This document shows positions 1 to 9,008 of a DNA stretch of 64,000 nucleotides, one piece after another; the stretch's first letter is position 1; every line of letters begins with the position of its first letter. The notes beneath the pieces are model-generated. The model was not told where the DNA came from. It made no database searches and saw nothing but the letters and a program-made list of their open reading frames with translations. Both the position numbers and the translations under genes were made by a program. This DNA comes from a marine actinobacterium MedAcidi-G2B. Its GTDB lineage: Bacteria; Actinomycetota; Acidimicrobiia; Acidimicrobiales; MedAcidi-G1. The stretch is from NCBI GenBank assembly GCA_000817115.1, contig JUEO01000002.1, positions 45,146-109,145 of the forward strand, written 5' to 3'.

Positions 1-672
1 GCTCTCCCTGCAGAGAGAAACGTCCTCAAAGATGCAGTAGATAGAACAGCTTTATGGGCGGAGCGCGCTCGGACTGCTTTCCTAACTCATCCAACAGCAA
101 ATGAAAAGCAAAGCCAGTTTGGGATTGTTCAAGGTGGTACTGATGCTCCGTTACGAATTGAAAGCACTGAAAAAACCTTAGAAGTGGGATTTGATGGCTA
201 CGCCATAGGAGGTTTGAGTGTGGGGGAGGGAAGATCTGAAATGCTAGAGCCAGTAGAAGTAGTAACAGATCTTTTACCAGAAGACCAGCCACGTTATTTT
301 ATGGGATTAGGTGACCCAGTCGGAATAGTTGAAGTGGTTGCACGAGGGGTGGATATGTTTGACTGCGTCCTACCTACTCGACTGGCACGACATGGAACCG
401 TATTGACTTCTACAGGACGCATCAACCTTCGTAACGCTTGCTTTATTGGTGATGAGCAACCGTTAGACCCCACTTTTGAGAACAGCCCTGCATCAAATTG
501 GAGCCGAAGTTATTTACGTCATCTTCTAATCACTAACGAGCCAACGGCACCGAGAATACTTACTTTGCATAACTTGGCGTGGATGTTTGATTTTGTTTTC
601 AAGTTAAGAAAGTCAATAGCTGATGGAGAATTTGAAGAATTCCATAAACAAACTCTGGAAATATGGGGTTGA
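1..672 (+). CDS. tgt: Queuine/archaeosine-type tRNA-guanine transglycosylase, 5' truncated by window edge
   Basis: Base-exchange enzyme that swaps guanine for a 7-deazaguanine at the tRNA wobble position. The frame is open from base 1, so the N-terminal part lies outside the window. Visible family motifs are FGIVQGG, GYAIGGLSVGE, RYFMGLGDP and GVDMFDCVLPTR; the last holds the nucleophilic Asp. The C-terminal zinc site is abnormal. Where the family has C-x-C-x2-C there is F (475-477), N (481-483) and A (490-492), although the fourth ligand His in LTLHN (568-570) and the surrounding SRSYLRHL are kept. The fold is secure; normal zinc binding is not. It lies directly upstream of yajC-secD-secF, a common bacterial neighbourhood. 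Confidence 0.9.
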   Translation, partial: ALPAERNVLKDAVDRTALWAERARTAFLTHPTANEKQSQFGIVQGGTDAPLRIESTEKTLEVGFDGYAIGGLSVGEGRSEMLEPVEVVTDLLPEDQPRYFMGLGDPVGIVEVVARGVDMFDCVLPTRLARHGTVLTSTGRINLRNACFIGDEQPLDPTFENSPASNWSRSYLRHLLITNEPTAPRILTLHNLAWMFDFVFKLRKSIADGEFEEFHKQTLEIWG

Positions 673-750
673 CTTCTAAAATTGGAGTAGAAATAGCAAG
701 TATCGCCGTAGGCTTTCAAAGTCTTCATTAGTTACAAGAAAGAAATCAAA

Positions 751-1047
751 ATGAGTTTTCTCCCCTTAATAATTATTTTCGGAGTCATGTACTTCCTTAT
801 GATCCGACCTCAACAAAAAAAGATGAAGTTACAGAGAGCTTTGATCGAGTCGGTCAAAGCCGGAGATGAAGTGGTTCTCAATTCAGGAATCTTTGGGGTA
901 GTTAGAGAAGTAGAAGGTGACGTAGTTTGGTTAGAGGTCGCTGGAGATTTAGAACTTAAAGTTTTTAAGGGTGCTATTGACCAACGATTTGATTCTCCCG
1001 AAGAAACAGAAGAAGAAGAAAGTGAAGAAGACTCTCCTATCGGGTAG
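751..1047 (+). CDS. yajC: Preprotein translocase accessory subunit YajC
   Basis: Small inner-membrane protein that associates with SecDF in the Sec translocase. The 98-aa product has an N-terminal membrane helix (about residues 3-19) followed by the family hallmark MIRPQQKKMK, then a small beta-rich domain (KAGDEVVLNSGIFG). It ends in a very acidic tail of about 15 residues. A purine-rich AAGAAAG lies upstream of the ATG. secD starts 6 bases after the stop, so the three Sec genes probably form one unit. Confidence 0.95.
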   Translation: MSFLPLIIIFGVMYFLMIRPQQKKMKLQRALIESVKAGDEVVLNSGIFGVVREVEGDVVWLEVAGDLELKVFKGAIDQRFDSPEETEEEESEEDSPIG

Positions 1048-1053
1048 TGATTT

Positions 1054-2559
1054 ATGCAGCGTCGCCAGACCTTCTTCTTTGTAGGGATAGTTTTATTAAC
1101 TCTTACTTCAGTGTCACTTACGGCGTTGTGGGGAAATAAACCTCTTCTAGGTCTTGATTTACAAGGTGGAGTCTCCGTAAGACTGACCGCAGTTGAGCCT
1201 GCTGACGACGAAATGCTCGATCAGGCAGTTGAAATAATTCGCGCAAGAGTTGATGGTTTAGGTGTAGCTGAGCCTGAGATTTCAAGAACCGAGCAAGGTG
1301 TCATGGTCTCGCTGCCTGGGGTTGATGATCAAGGAAGAGCTCTAGAGTTAGTCGGGACCACTGCTGAACTTAGATTCCGCCCAGTTTGCGACACTCTGCC
1401 CCCACTCGTCGAAGAAGTAGAACCAGTTGTTGCAAGTGGCGAATTGGGTACCGCTCCAATCTCTTGTGCGCCGGCATTAAATGGAGAAGTCATTCCTGCC
1501 ACAGGACGAGATGGAGTAACTCCACCAGAAGAAGACAAGGCTGAACATTTTGTGATCCTTACTGATGACCAAGGACCTGAAGGAGTCTTTGAACGACGAT
1601 TACTACTAGGCCCTTCAATCCTCACCGGAGATGGACTAAGTGGAGCTGATGCAGATTTTGTCAACTTCGAATGGGGCATATCTGTAACAATGAAAGACGG
1701 AGATCAAGGAATCGGGTCCTTCAACGCAATAGCTTCTGAATGCTTCATTGGCTCAATCTTCTGTCCCGTGCAAGCAGGGAGCAACAGAGGACAGGTTGCT
1801 TTAGTCCTTGACAGCCAAGTAATAACCGCTCCGGTAATTAATGCTCCAGCATTTGAAAAAGATGCAATTTTAATTTCAGGGGCCTATGAGAAGCAGGAAG
1901 CTGAAGACGCTGCTCTAGCTTTACGATACGGAGCTCTTCCCATTGAACTAGTTGCAGAAAATACTCAATTAGTGTCAGCCACCATAGGAGAAGATTCTTT
2001 AGAAGCAGGAGTAATTGCAGGTCTAATTGGGTTAGCAGTCGTAGCTATTTTCATTCTTCTTTACTACCGTCTTTTAGGCCTTATAGCTTTACTAAGCCTC
2101 GCAATTTCAGGCTCGTTGCTGTGGGCAATTATTTCCCATCTAGGAACCCAGTCAGGTCTGGCTCTTACTCTGGCAGGCATCACAGGAATCATTGTCGCGA
2201 TAGGAGTCTCAGTCGATTCCAACGTCGTTTATTTTGAACACTTAAAAGAAGATATTCGTGATGGGCGAACTGCCCGCTCCGCCGTAGATCGCGCTTTCAA
2301 ACCTGCATATTCAACGATAGTAAAAGCCAATACAGCCTCACTCATAGGAGCAGGACTCCTATGGTGGCTTACTGTTGGAGCAGTAAGAGGTTTCGCTCTT
2401 TACCTAGGACTCGCAACAATTCTTGATCTTGTAGCAACATATTTCTTTATGGGGCCCGCAATTAAACTTCTCTCTAAAACAAATTTATTTGCAACTAAGC
2501 CAGAACGTTTTGGGCTTCCGGCCATTGGTTCAGTTGAACTGATCGGAGGAGAAAAATGA
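1054..2559 (+). CDS. secD: Protein translocase subunit SecD
   Basis: Uses the proton gradient to help pull secreted proteins through SecYEG and release them outside. The 501-aa product has TM1 at about residues 6-24, the GLDLQGGVSV motif just after it, a large external domain to about residue 315, and then a cluster of membrane helices (about 320-485). The conserved charged segment SVDSNVVYFEHLKED corresponds to the family's D-x-N-V motif. The end overlaps secF by 4 bases (ATGA), implying coupled translation. Confidence 0.96.
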   Translation: MQRRQTFFFVGIVLLTLTSVSLTALWGNKPLLGLDLQGGVSVRLTAVEPADDEMLDQAVEIIRARVDGLGVAEPEISRTEQGVMVSLPGVDDQGRALELVGTTAELRFRPVCDTLPPLVEEVEPVVASGELGTAPISCAPALNGEVIPATGRDGVTPPEEDKAEHFVILTDDQGPEGVFERRLLLGPSILTGDGLSGADADFVNFEWGISVTMKDGDQGIGSFNAIASECFIGSIFCPVQAGSNRGQVALVLDSQVITAPVINAPAFEKDAILISGAYEKQEAEDAALALRYGALPIELVAENTQLVSATIGEDSLEAGVIAGLIGLAVVAIFILLYYRLLGLIALLSLAISGSLLWAIISHLGTQSGLALTLAGITGIIVAIGVSVDSNVVYFEHLKEDIRDGRTARSAVDRAFKPAYSTIVKANTASLIGAGLLWWLTVGAVRGFALYLGLATILDLVATYFFMGPAIKLLSKTNLFATKPERFGLPAIGSVELIGGEK

Positions 2560-3656
2560 TTCGATCACTTCGCCTTTTGTATTCAGGAGAAGCACCAATT
2601 GATTACCCTCAATGGTGGAGACGGGCTGTTCTCATCTCCGCAGTCTTAGTGATAGCAAGTATCTCTTCTTTTTTTGTGAGGAGTTTAAACCTCGGAATAG
2701 ATTTTGAAGGGGGAACGTCTTATGAAGTCAGATCTGCCGGAACGTCTGTCGCAGAAGCACGAGAGGCCGTTTCTTCTGTTGGCTTAGAAGATGCACGTAT
2801 CCAAATAGTTGATGAAGAAGTTCTAAGAATTAGATCCGACATTTCAGACCCCGATCAAACGTCAGAGATTCGTGATTTTCTAAACACCGAGTTAGGGCAG
2901 GTCGAAACATTTGAGCAAGTTGGGCCAACATGGGGAAGTGAAGTCACCAGTAAGGCAATCCGAGCGTTAGTGATCTTTTTTGCCGTTGTATCGATCTATA
3001 TAACAATACGACTTGAATGGAAAATGGCTCTAGGAGCGTTGTTGGCAGTAAGCCACGACATTTTGATAAGCATCGGAATTTACTCAATGTTTCAACTTGA
3101 GATCACGCCAGCAACAATTGTTGCCTTCCTCACGATTATGGGGTATTCGCTTTATGACACAATCGTTGTTTACGACAAAGTTAGAGAAATCGTCGGACGA
3201 TTGGGAGCTACTGATCGTTACCGATATACCGAACTAATGAATTTAGCTCTGAACAGAGTGACTATGCGCTCCATTAATACAAGCATCACTTCTGCTATTC
3301 CTATCATTTCTCTCCTCTTAATCGGCTCTCTTTTGCTTGGTGCAGCCACGCTTCAGGAATTCGCAGTTGCTTTATTAGTTGGAATAATAGTGGGGTCATA
3401 TTCCTCTTTATTTATTGCTTCTTCTTTAGTTTCTATATTGAAAACTAGAGAACCCAGATGGAGAGAAATTGAGCAAAAAATATTAAGAAAAGATTTAGAC
3501 AAAAATTCCACTCGAAGTATTGATCCAAAAGATGTAGTTCAACTTGACCCACGATCCAGCGAACGAACCAGTGGTCCAGCCCGAGGAAAACCAACTCAAG
3601 TACAACGTTCAGCAGGAGGGGCTCCTCCGCGCCCAAGAAAGAAACGGCGACGATAA
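2556..3656 (+). CDS. secF: Protein translocase subunit SecF
   Basis: Membrane partner of SecD. The 366-aa product shows TM1 (about 23-45), LGIDFEGGTSYEVR (the GIDF-x-GG motif), and five further membrane helices with GYSLYDTIVVYDKVRE. The family usually has Asn where this protein has Tyr before DT. The last 50 or so residues form a basic, Pro/Arg-rich cytoplasmic tail ending in KKRRR. In many actinobacteria apt lies between secF and relA; here only 65 bp with no gene separates them. Confidence 0.96.
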   Translation: MIRSLRLLYSGEAPIDYPQWWRRAVLISAVLVIASISSFFVRSLNLGIDFEGGTSYEVRSAGTSVAEAREAVSSVGLEDARIQIVDEEVLRIRSDISDPDQTSEIRDFLNTELGQVETFEQVGPTWGSEVTSKAIRALVIFFAVVSIYITIRLEWKMALGALLAVSHDILISIGIYSMFQLEITPATIVAFLTIMGYSLYDTIVVYDKVREIVGRLGATDRYRYTELMNLALNRVTMRSINTSITSAIPIISLLLIGSLLLGAATLQEFAVALLVGIIVGSYSSLFIASSLVSILKTREPRWREIEQKILRKDLDKNSTRSIDPKDVVQLDPRSSERTSGPARGKPTQVQRSAGGAPPRPRKKRRR

Positions 3657-3721
3657 GGATTCCAAGTCAGGTTAAAGACCGATACCGTGGTGCTATGGAT
3701 ACCAAGTTTGGAGAATGCTAA

Positions 3722-5944
3722 ATGGTAGCTGTTCATCGTGTCCTCCCTTGGCGCAGACGCCCCCAAAATGAGGTTTCCGAAACTTCAACTTTGTTAACTG
3801 TCTTTCATGATCACCACCCAAATCAAGAGCCAAAACTGATCGAAAAGGCTTATCAGTTAGCCCTTAAAGCACATGAAGGGCAAATGAGAAAATCAGGAGA
3901 GCCTTATATTCATCACCCAATGGCGGTGGCAACCATAGTGGCAAGACAAGGACTTGATGAAGTGACGATTGCTGCTGCGCTACTTCACGATGCTGTAGAA
4001 GATACCAAAATAGAACTTTCTTATTTAGAAGAAGAATTCGGTTCTGAAGTGGCTCTCATAGTAGATGGGGTCACAAAATTAGATCGCCTTAATTTTGACT
4101 CTAAAGAGGATCAACAAGCAGCAAGCATGAGAAAAATGCTAGTTGCATTAGCAAAAGATCTTCGAGTGCTGATTATTAAATTAGCCGACAGGCTCCATAA
4201 CATGCGGACGTTAGCTGCTTTGCCTGAATTCAAACAAGAACGAACAGCACGTGAGACTTTAGACATATACGCGCCACTTGCGCATCGTTTAGGTATGGAG
4301 GAAGTAAAGGTCCAGTTAGAAGATTTATCGCTAGCAACTCTCTATCCAAAACGCTACAGCGAAATTGACCAAATGGTCTACAACCGAGCACCCGAGCGAG
4401 ATCTTTATCTCATGCAAATGGTGGGAGAAGTTGAAAGTCGGTTTGAAGAATTGGGTATAAAAGCAGAGGTTGGCGGTCGACCAAAACATCTATGGAGCAT
4501 CTATGAAAAAATGATCGTCAAAGGACGTTCATTCGAAGAGATACATGACTTAGTGGGCATAAGGGTCTTAGTGGAAAATGTAAGAGACTGCTATGCGGCT
4601 CTCGGTTCAATTCACGCAGTATGGAAACCAGTACAAGGCCGCTTTAAGGACTATGTGGCTATGCCAAAATTTAACCTCTACCAATCGTTACATACCACGG
4701 TGATCGGACCTCAAGGAAAACAAGTTGAATTCCAAATTCGCACATATGACATGCATCGTCGAGCCGAATACGGCGTTGCTGCTCATTGGGACTACAAAGG
4801 TGTCGCTCCTGCAGATGAAATGGCTTGGTTAAGTCGGATAGTTGAATGGCAAGAAGAGACCACTGACCCAAATACTTTTATGGAAAACCTCAAAATGGAT
4901 CTTGAGCAAGATGAGATTTTCCTATTTACTCCTAAAGGAAAAGTTATAGCATTGCCGATCGGAGCAACAACAGTTGACTTTGCCTATGCGATCCATACAG
5001 AAGTAGGGCATGCTTGTGTAGGAGCAAGAGTGGATGGACGTTTAGTTCCTCTTGAAACCAGACTCAACTCTGGCTCCATCGTTGAGATAATTAATTCGAA
5101 ACAACCAGGAGCAGGACCTTCTCGAGATTGGTTGAAATTCGTAGTTAGTCATCGAGCAGAAAACAGAATTCGTCACTGGTACTCACGGGAACGTCGCGCT
5201 GAAGCAGTAGATAGAGGTTATGAAGAACTTGTGGAAGAACTACGTCACGCGAATATGCCAATAAAGAAAACTATTGATAGCGAAATATTCTCCGAAATAG
5301 CTGCTTCGTTGAATTACTTTGATATTGATTCCGTATACGCAGCCATTGGGGAAGGAAATTTATCTTCTAAGTCACTTGTAAATAGAGTAGAGAGATCACT
5401 TCTTGCATCAGACCCTGAACAAGTAAAAAACGCATCATCTAGTGTTCTTCGAGCTAGGCCTCAACGGCGCACACAAGACGAAGTAGGAGTTCATGTTGAA
5501 GGCTTAGATGATCTTCTAGTCCGACTATCAAGGTGTTGCACCCCTGTGCCGCCAGATGAAATTATGGGATTCGTAACACGGGGACGAGGCGTCACAGTGC
5601 ATCGAACTGACTGTGCAAATGCAGTATCTCTTTCTGCAGATCAACCCGACCGGCTAATAGATGTTGAATGGGACCAGCAAGCAGACGCTTTCTTTACTGC
5701 TTCAATAGAGGTGAAAGCGCTTGATCGTCCACTGTTGTTAAGGGATTTAGTGAATGTTCTCGCTGACCATCAAATGAATGTACTTGGGGCTTCTACGATT
5801 ACCACTGAAGACGACAGAGTTGCACGCCTTAAATTTGATTTTGAACTAGGCGACCCTAGCCATCTGGACCCGATCATGAGGATAATGAGAGGTATTCATT
5901 CTGTTTATGATGTTTATCGAGTGGTGCCTGGACAAAACACTTAG
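3722..5944 (+). CDS. relA: Bifunctional (p)ppGpp synthetase/hydrolase (Rel)
   Basis: Makes and degrades the stringent-response alarmone. The 740-aa product has the full RSH layout. The HD hydrolase domain (about 45-190) has IHHPMAVA, LLHDAVEDT and RLHNMRTL, so the hydrolase residues are intact. The synthetase domain (about 240-370) has FKDYVAMP and LYQSLHTTVIG. TGS lies at about 400-460, a Cys-containing region with LSRCCTPVPPDE at about 600, and ACT from about 660. GGAG at 3710-3713 sits 8 bases before the ATG and fixes the start. The gene stands alone between secF and hisS with short gaps. Confidence 0.96.
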   Translation: MVAVHRVLPWRRRPQNEVSETSTLLTVFHDHHPNQEPKLIEKAYQLALKAHEGQMRKSGEPYIHHPMAVATIVARQGLDEVTIAAALLHDAVEDTKIELSYLEEEFGSEVALIVDGVTKLDRLNFDSKEDQQAASMRKMLVALAKDLRVLIIKLADRLHNMRTLAALPEFKQERTARETLDIYAPLAHRLGMEEVKVQLEDLSLATLYPKRYSEIDQMVYNRAPERDLYLMQMVGEVESRFEELGIKAEVGGRPKHLWSIYEKMIVKGRSFEEIHDLVGIRVLVENVRDCYAALGSIHAVWKPVQGRFKDYVAMPKFNLYQSLHTTVIGPQGKQVEFQIRTYDMHRRAEYGVAAHWDYKGVAPADEMAWLSRIVEWQEETTDPNTFMENLKMDLEQDEIFLFTPKGKVIALPIGATTVDFAYAIHTEVGHACVGARVDGRLVPLETRLNSGSIVEIINSKQPGAGPSRDWLKFVVSHRAENRIRHWYSRERRAEAVDRGYEELVEELRHANMPIKKTIDSEIFSEIAASLNYFDIDSVYAAIGEGNLSSKSLVNRVERSLLASDPEQVKNASSSVLRARPQRRTQDEVGVHVEGLDDLLVRLSRCCTPVPPDEIMGFVTRGRGVTVHRTDCANAVSLSADQPDRLIDVEWDQQADAFFTASIEVKALDRPLLLRDLVNVLADHQMNVLGASTITTEDDRVARLKFDFELGDPSHLDPIMRIMRGIHSVYDVYRVVPGQNT

Positions 5945-5989
5945 CGACGAAGACCATCTAGCCTCTTCTGGCGAAGTAACCTTGTCAAC

Positions 5990-7249
5990 GTGAATGATTT
6001 AAATTTTCGAGCACCAAAAGGAACCAGGGATATTCTTTGGCCTGACTCTGAGCATCATCAACGACTTGTTGATATTTTTTCTGCAGTAGTGGGAGAAGCT
6101 GGATATACGCAAGTCATTACTCCCATGTTTGAACATATTGAGGTGTTTCAACGCTTAGGTGATGCAACCGATGTCGTTAGAAAAGAGATGTATGACTTTC
6201 AAGACAAAGGTGGAAGACACTTAGCTTTACGTCCAGAGCAAACAGCTTCTGTTGTTCGGGCATTTGCAGAACATCGGCCCAACATTCCCTGGAAAGCTTG
6301 GTACACCGGACCCAATTTTCGCTATGAACGGGCCCAAAAAGGGAGATTTCGCCAATTCAGCCAAGTAGGAGTAGAAGCATTAGGGACAGAAGACCCATAC
6401 TTAGATGTTGAGGTAATGGCACTCGCTTGGCGTTTTTACGAGCGCCTTGGATTGAGTCAAATAAAACTTGAGATTAATTCGCTGGGCAACAAAGATGATC
6501 GAGTTCATTTCATGGATGCTTTGAGTCAACACTTTGAGAAATACCGGAAAGATCTCAGCGAAGAATCACAAAAAACTCTAGAAGTAAACCCTTTACGAGT
6601 TCTTGATTCCAATAGAGAACAAGATAGTGACCTAATTGCATCAGCTCCTAACATGATTGATTTTCTTTCTGAAGATGCAAAGAAACATTTCTTACTCATT
6701 CAAGAAGGTTTAGATGCCTTAGATATTCCATTTATCGTTAATTCGAAGTTGGTACGTGGACTTGACTACTATGTTCGAACTGCATTTGAGTTTGTTGCAG
6801 AAAGTTTTGATGCTGCCCAGAATGCTGTTGGTGGGGGTGGCCGTTATGACGGTCTTGCCGAAGACCTCGGTGGCCCACCTACACCAGGTGTTGGATTCGC
6901 CATAGGTTCAGATCGGACTTTATTGGCATGTGAGGCAGAAGGAGTATTCCAAACATCAGAACTAGTGACAGAAGTTTTTGTCGTTGACACAACGGGAGGA
7001 CTAGCCGCTCTTTCACTCACAGATCAATTAAGATCTGCAGGATTCAAAACAGATAGAGCATGGGATAACCGCTCAATGAAAGCACAAATGAAAGCAGCTG
7101 ATAAAAGCGGAGCCCTGGTCGCAGTAATTGTAGGTGAAGAGGAGTTAGCGACTGATACCGTCACTTTGAGGGATTTACGCGAATCCACTGAGCAGAGCGA
7201 AATAAAAAAAGAAATTATAATAGAGACTCTCCGAAAGAGGCTTCGTTGA
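5990..7249 (+). CDS. hisS: Histidine--tRNA ligase
   Basis: Class II aminoacyl-tRNA synthetase charging tRNA-His. The 419-aa product shows APKGTRDILWPD near the N-terminus, motif 2 FRYERAQKGRFRQF, the histidine-specific LVRGLDYYVRTAFEF, GGGGRYDGL, and a C-terminal anticodon-binding domain. The start is GTG at 5990; the ATG at 5994 is out of frame. The stop overlaps the TTG start of aspS, a pairing (hisS-aspS) common in bacteria. Confidence 0.97.
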   Translation: MNDLNFRAPKGTRDILWPDSEHHQRLVDIFSAVVGEAGYTQVITPMFEHIEVFQRLGDATDVVRKEMYDFQDKGGRHLALRPEQTASVVRAFAEHRPNIPWKAWYTGPNFRYERAQKGRFRQFSQVGVEALGTEDPYLDVEVMALAWRFYERLGLSQIKLEINSLGNKDDRVHFMDALSQHFEKYRKDLSEESQKTLEVNPLRVLDSNREQDSDLIASAPNMIDFLSEDAKKHFLLIQEGLDALDIPFIVNSKLVRGLDYYVRTAFEFVAESFDAAQNAVGGGGRYDGLAEDLGGPPTPGVGFAIGSDRTLLACEAEGVFQTSELVTEVFVVDTTGGLAALSLTDQLRSAGFKTDRAWDNRSMKAQMKAADKSGALVAVIVGEEELATDTVTLRDLRESTEQSEIKKEIIIETLRKRLR

Positions 7250-8994
7250 CTACTAACTCCAATTACTCAACAACTATGCGCACCGATCGGTGCGGAGATC
7301 TACGTCTGACAGATGAAGGACGCGTTGTGACTCTTTGCGGCTGGGTAAGCCGACGACGTGAACACGGCGAACATTTGGCCTTCATAGACTTGCGCGACCG
7401 GAGCGGAATAGTGCAAGTAGTAGTTGATGGAGCTCAAGACCTAAGAGCCGAGTATGTCCTACAAATAAAAGGGGAGGTTCGGCAGCGGCCAAATGAAACC
7501 ACTAATGAGTCTCTAGCAACAGGAGAAATCGAAATAGAAGCAAAAGAAGTTTTAGTTCTTTCTGAAGCAGAACCTCCACCATTTCCTTTAGACGATCGTA
7601 CTGAAATAGACGAAGTGTTACGTCTCCGGCACCGGTATGTTGATCTTCGAAGAGACCGTATGCAAAGAAATCTTGCTATTCGCGCCAAAGTAAACAGTGC
7701 TATACGCAATGCAATGGAAGAGCAAGGCTTCACTGAGATAGAAACTCCGATGCTTATTGCAAGCACCCCAGAAGGCGCAAGAGACTTTGTGGTTCCTTCA
7801 CGAAAAGAGCCAGGTTCTTTTTATGCACTTCCACAAAGCCCTCAAATATTCAAGCAACTATGCATGGTCGGTGGCGTCGACCGCTACTACCAAATAGCCC
7901 GGTGTTTACGCGACGAAGATCTTCGCGCTGATCGCCAGTTTGAATTCATGCAACTTGATGCTGAAGCAAGTTTTGTCACTCAAGAAGACGTACTGAAATT
8001 CATCTCTTATGCAGTCCTTTCTACAGCTGAAAAAATCACTGGGGAACAACAATCTGAAATTCCAAGAATGTCATGGTTGGAGGCGCAAGAACGATTTGGT
8101 AGCGATAAACCCGATACTAGATTTGGTCTTGAACTTGAGGAACTAACAGACATATTTTCCTCTACAGAGTTTCGAGCGTTCCAAGCTTCCTGCATTAAAG
8201 GAATTCGTGTACCAAACGGGTCGGACATATCTCGAAACCGGTTAGATGACTTGACAGAAAAATGTAAGCAATGGGGTGCTCAGGGTTTGGTATGGATGAG
8301 AGTAGAGGAAGAGGAACTCAATTCTCCTATTTCCAAATTCCTCACTGAAGAGGAGCAAACGTCTCTGCGAGAAGTCATGAAAGCAGAAGAAGGCGATTTA
8401 CTTTTTTTGGTAGCAGACGAGCGGCATTTAGTTCGTCACATATTAGGTTTACTTCGTTTAGAAATTGGACGTCCCCCCGTCACCGAAGGAGGACTGAATT
8501 TCTTATGGGTTGTAGATTTTCCTTTATTTGAAGGAGTTGATGAATCAGGAAACCCACAGCCTGCACATCATCCATTTACCATGCCTCATGAAGAAGATCT
8601 TGAGTTGCTTGAGGCAGGAAAACTTTTAGAAGTCAGATCCCAAGCATATGACCTCGTATTGAATGGATGGGAACTTGGATCAGGAAGTGTTCGAATACAT
8701 AGAAAAGAGATCCAAGAGAAAATCTTCGGACTTCTAGGAATAGAAGCAGAGGAAGCTCAGGAAAAATTTGGGTTCCTGCTTGATGCTTTCAAATATGGAG
8801 CACCTCCACATGCAGGCTTTGCTTTTGGCATGGATCGCCTTACAGCTCTTCTTGCCGGAGAAGAAAATATTCGTGAGGTAATCGCATATCCAAAAACACA
8901 ATCAGGAGCAGATCCGTTAACTTCAGCACCAAACCCGATTGATGACAAACACCTAACTGAACTCGGTCTTCGTGTACTTCCATCTCAGCAGTAA
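7246..8994 (+). CDS. aspS: Aspartate--tRNA ligase (bacterial type)
   Basis: Class II synthetase charging tRNA-Asp. The 582-aa length, OB-fold N-terminus (TLCGWVSRRREHGEHLAF), inserted GAD domain (about 300-420) and C-terminal GMDRLTALLAG (motif 3) mark the bacterial type. TTG at 7246 is preceded by AAAGAGG at a good distance and overlaps the hisS stop. ATG at 7276 gives MRTDRCGDL, the usual family N-terminus, but has no ribosome site; it is the alternative start. Whether it also charges tRNA-Asn cannot be told from this window. Confidence 0.96.
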   Translation: MTTNSNYSTTMRTDRCGDLRLTDEGRVVTLCGWVSRRREHGEHLAFIDLRDRSGIVQVVVDGAQDLRAEYVLQIKGEVRQRPNETTNESLATGEIEIEAKEVLVLSEAEPPPFPLDDRTEIDEVLRLRHRYVDLRRDRMQRNLAIRAKVNSAIRNAMEEQGFTEIETPMLIASTPEGARDFVVPSRKEPGSFYALPQSPQIFKQLCMVGGVDRYYQIARCLRDEDLRADRQFEFMQLDAEASFVTQEDVLKFISYAVLSTAEKITGEQQSEIPRMSWLEAQERFGSDKPDTRFGLELEELTDIFSSTEFRAFQASCIKGIRVPNGSDISRNRLDDLTEKCKQWGAQGLVWMRVEEEELNSPISKFLTEEEQTSLREVMKAEEGDLLFLVADERHLVRHILGLLRLEIGRPPVTEGGLNFLWVVDFPLFEGVDESGNPQPAHHPFTMPHEEDLELLEAGKLLEVRSQAYDLVLNGWELGSGSVRIHRKEIQEKIFGLLGIEAEEAQEKFGFLLDAFKYGAPPHAGFAFGMDRLTALLAGEENIREVIAYPKTQSGADPLTSAPNPIDDKHLTELGLRVLPSQQ

Positions 8995-9008
8995 CGAAAG
9001 GCTTTAAT

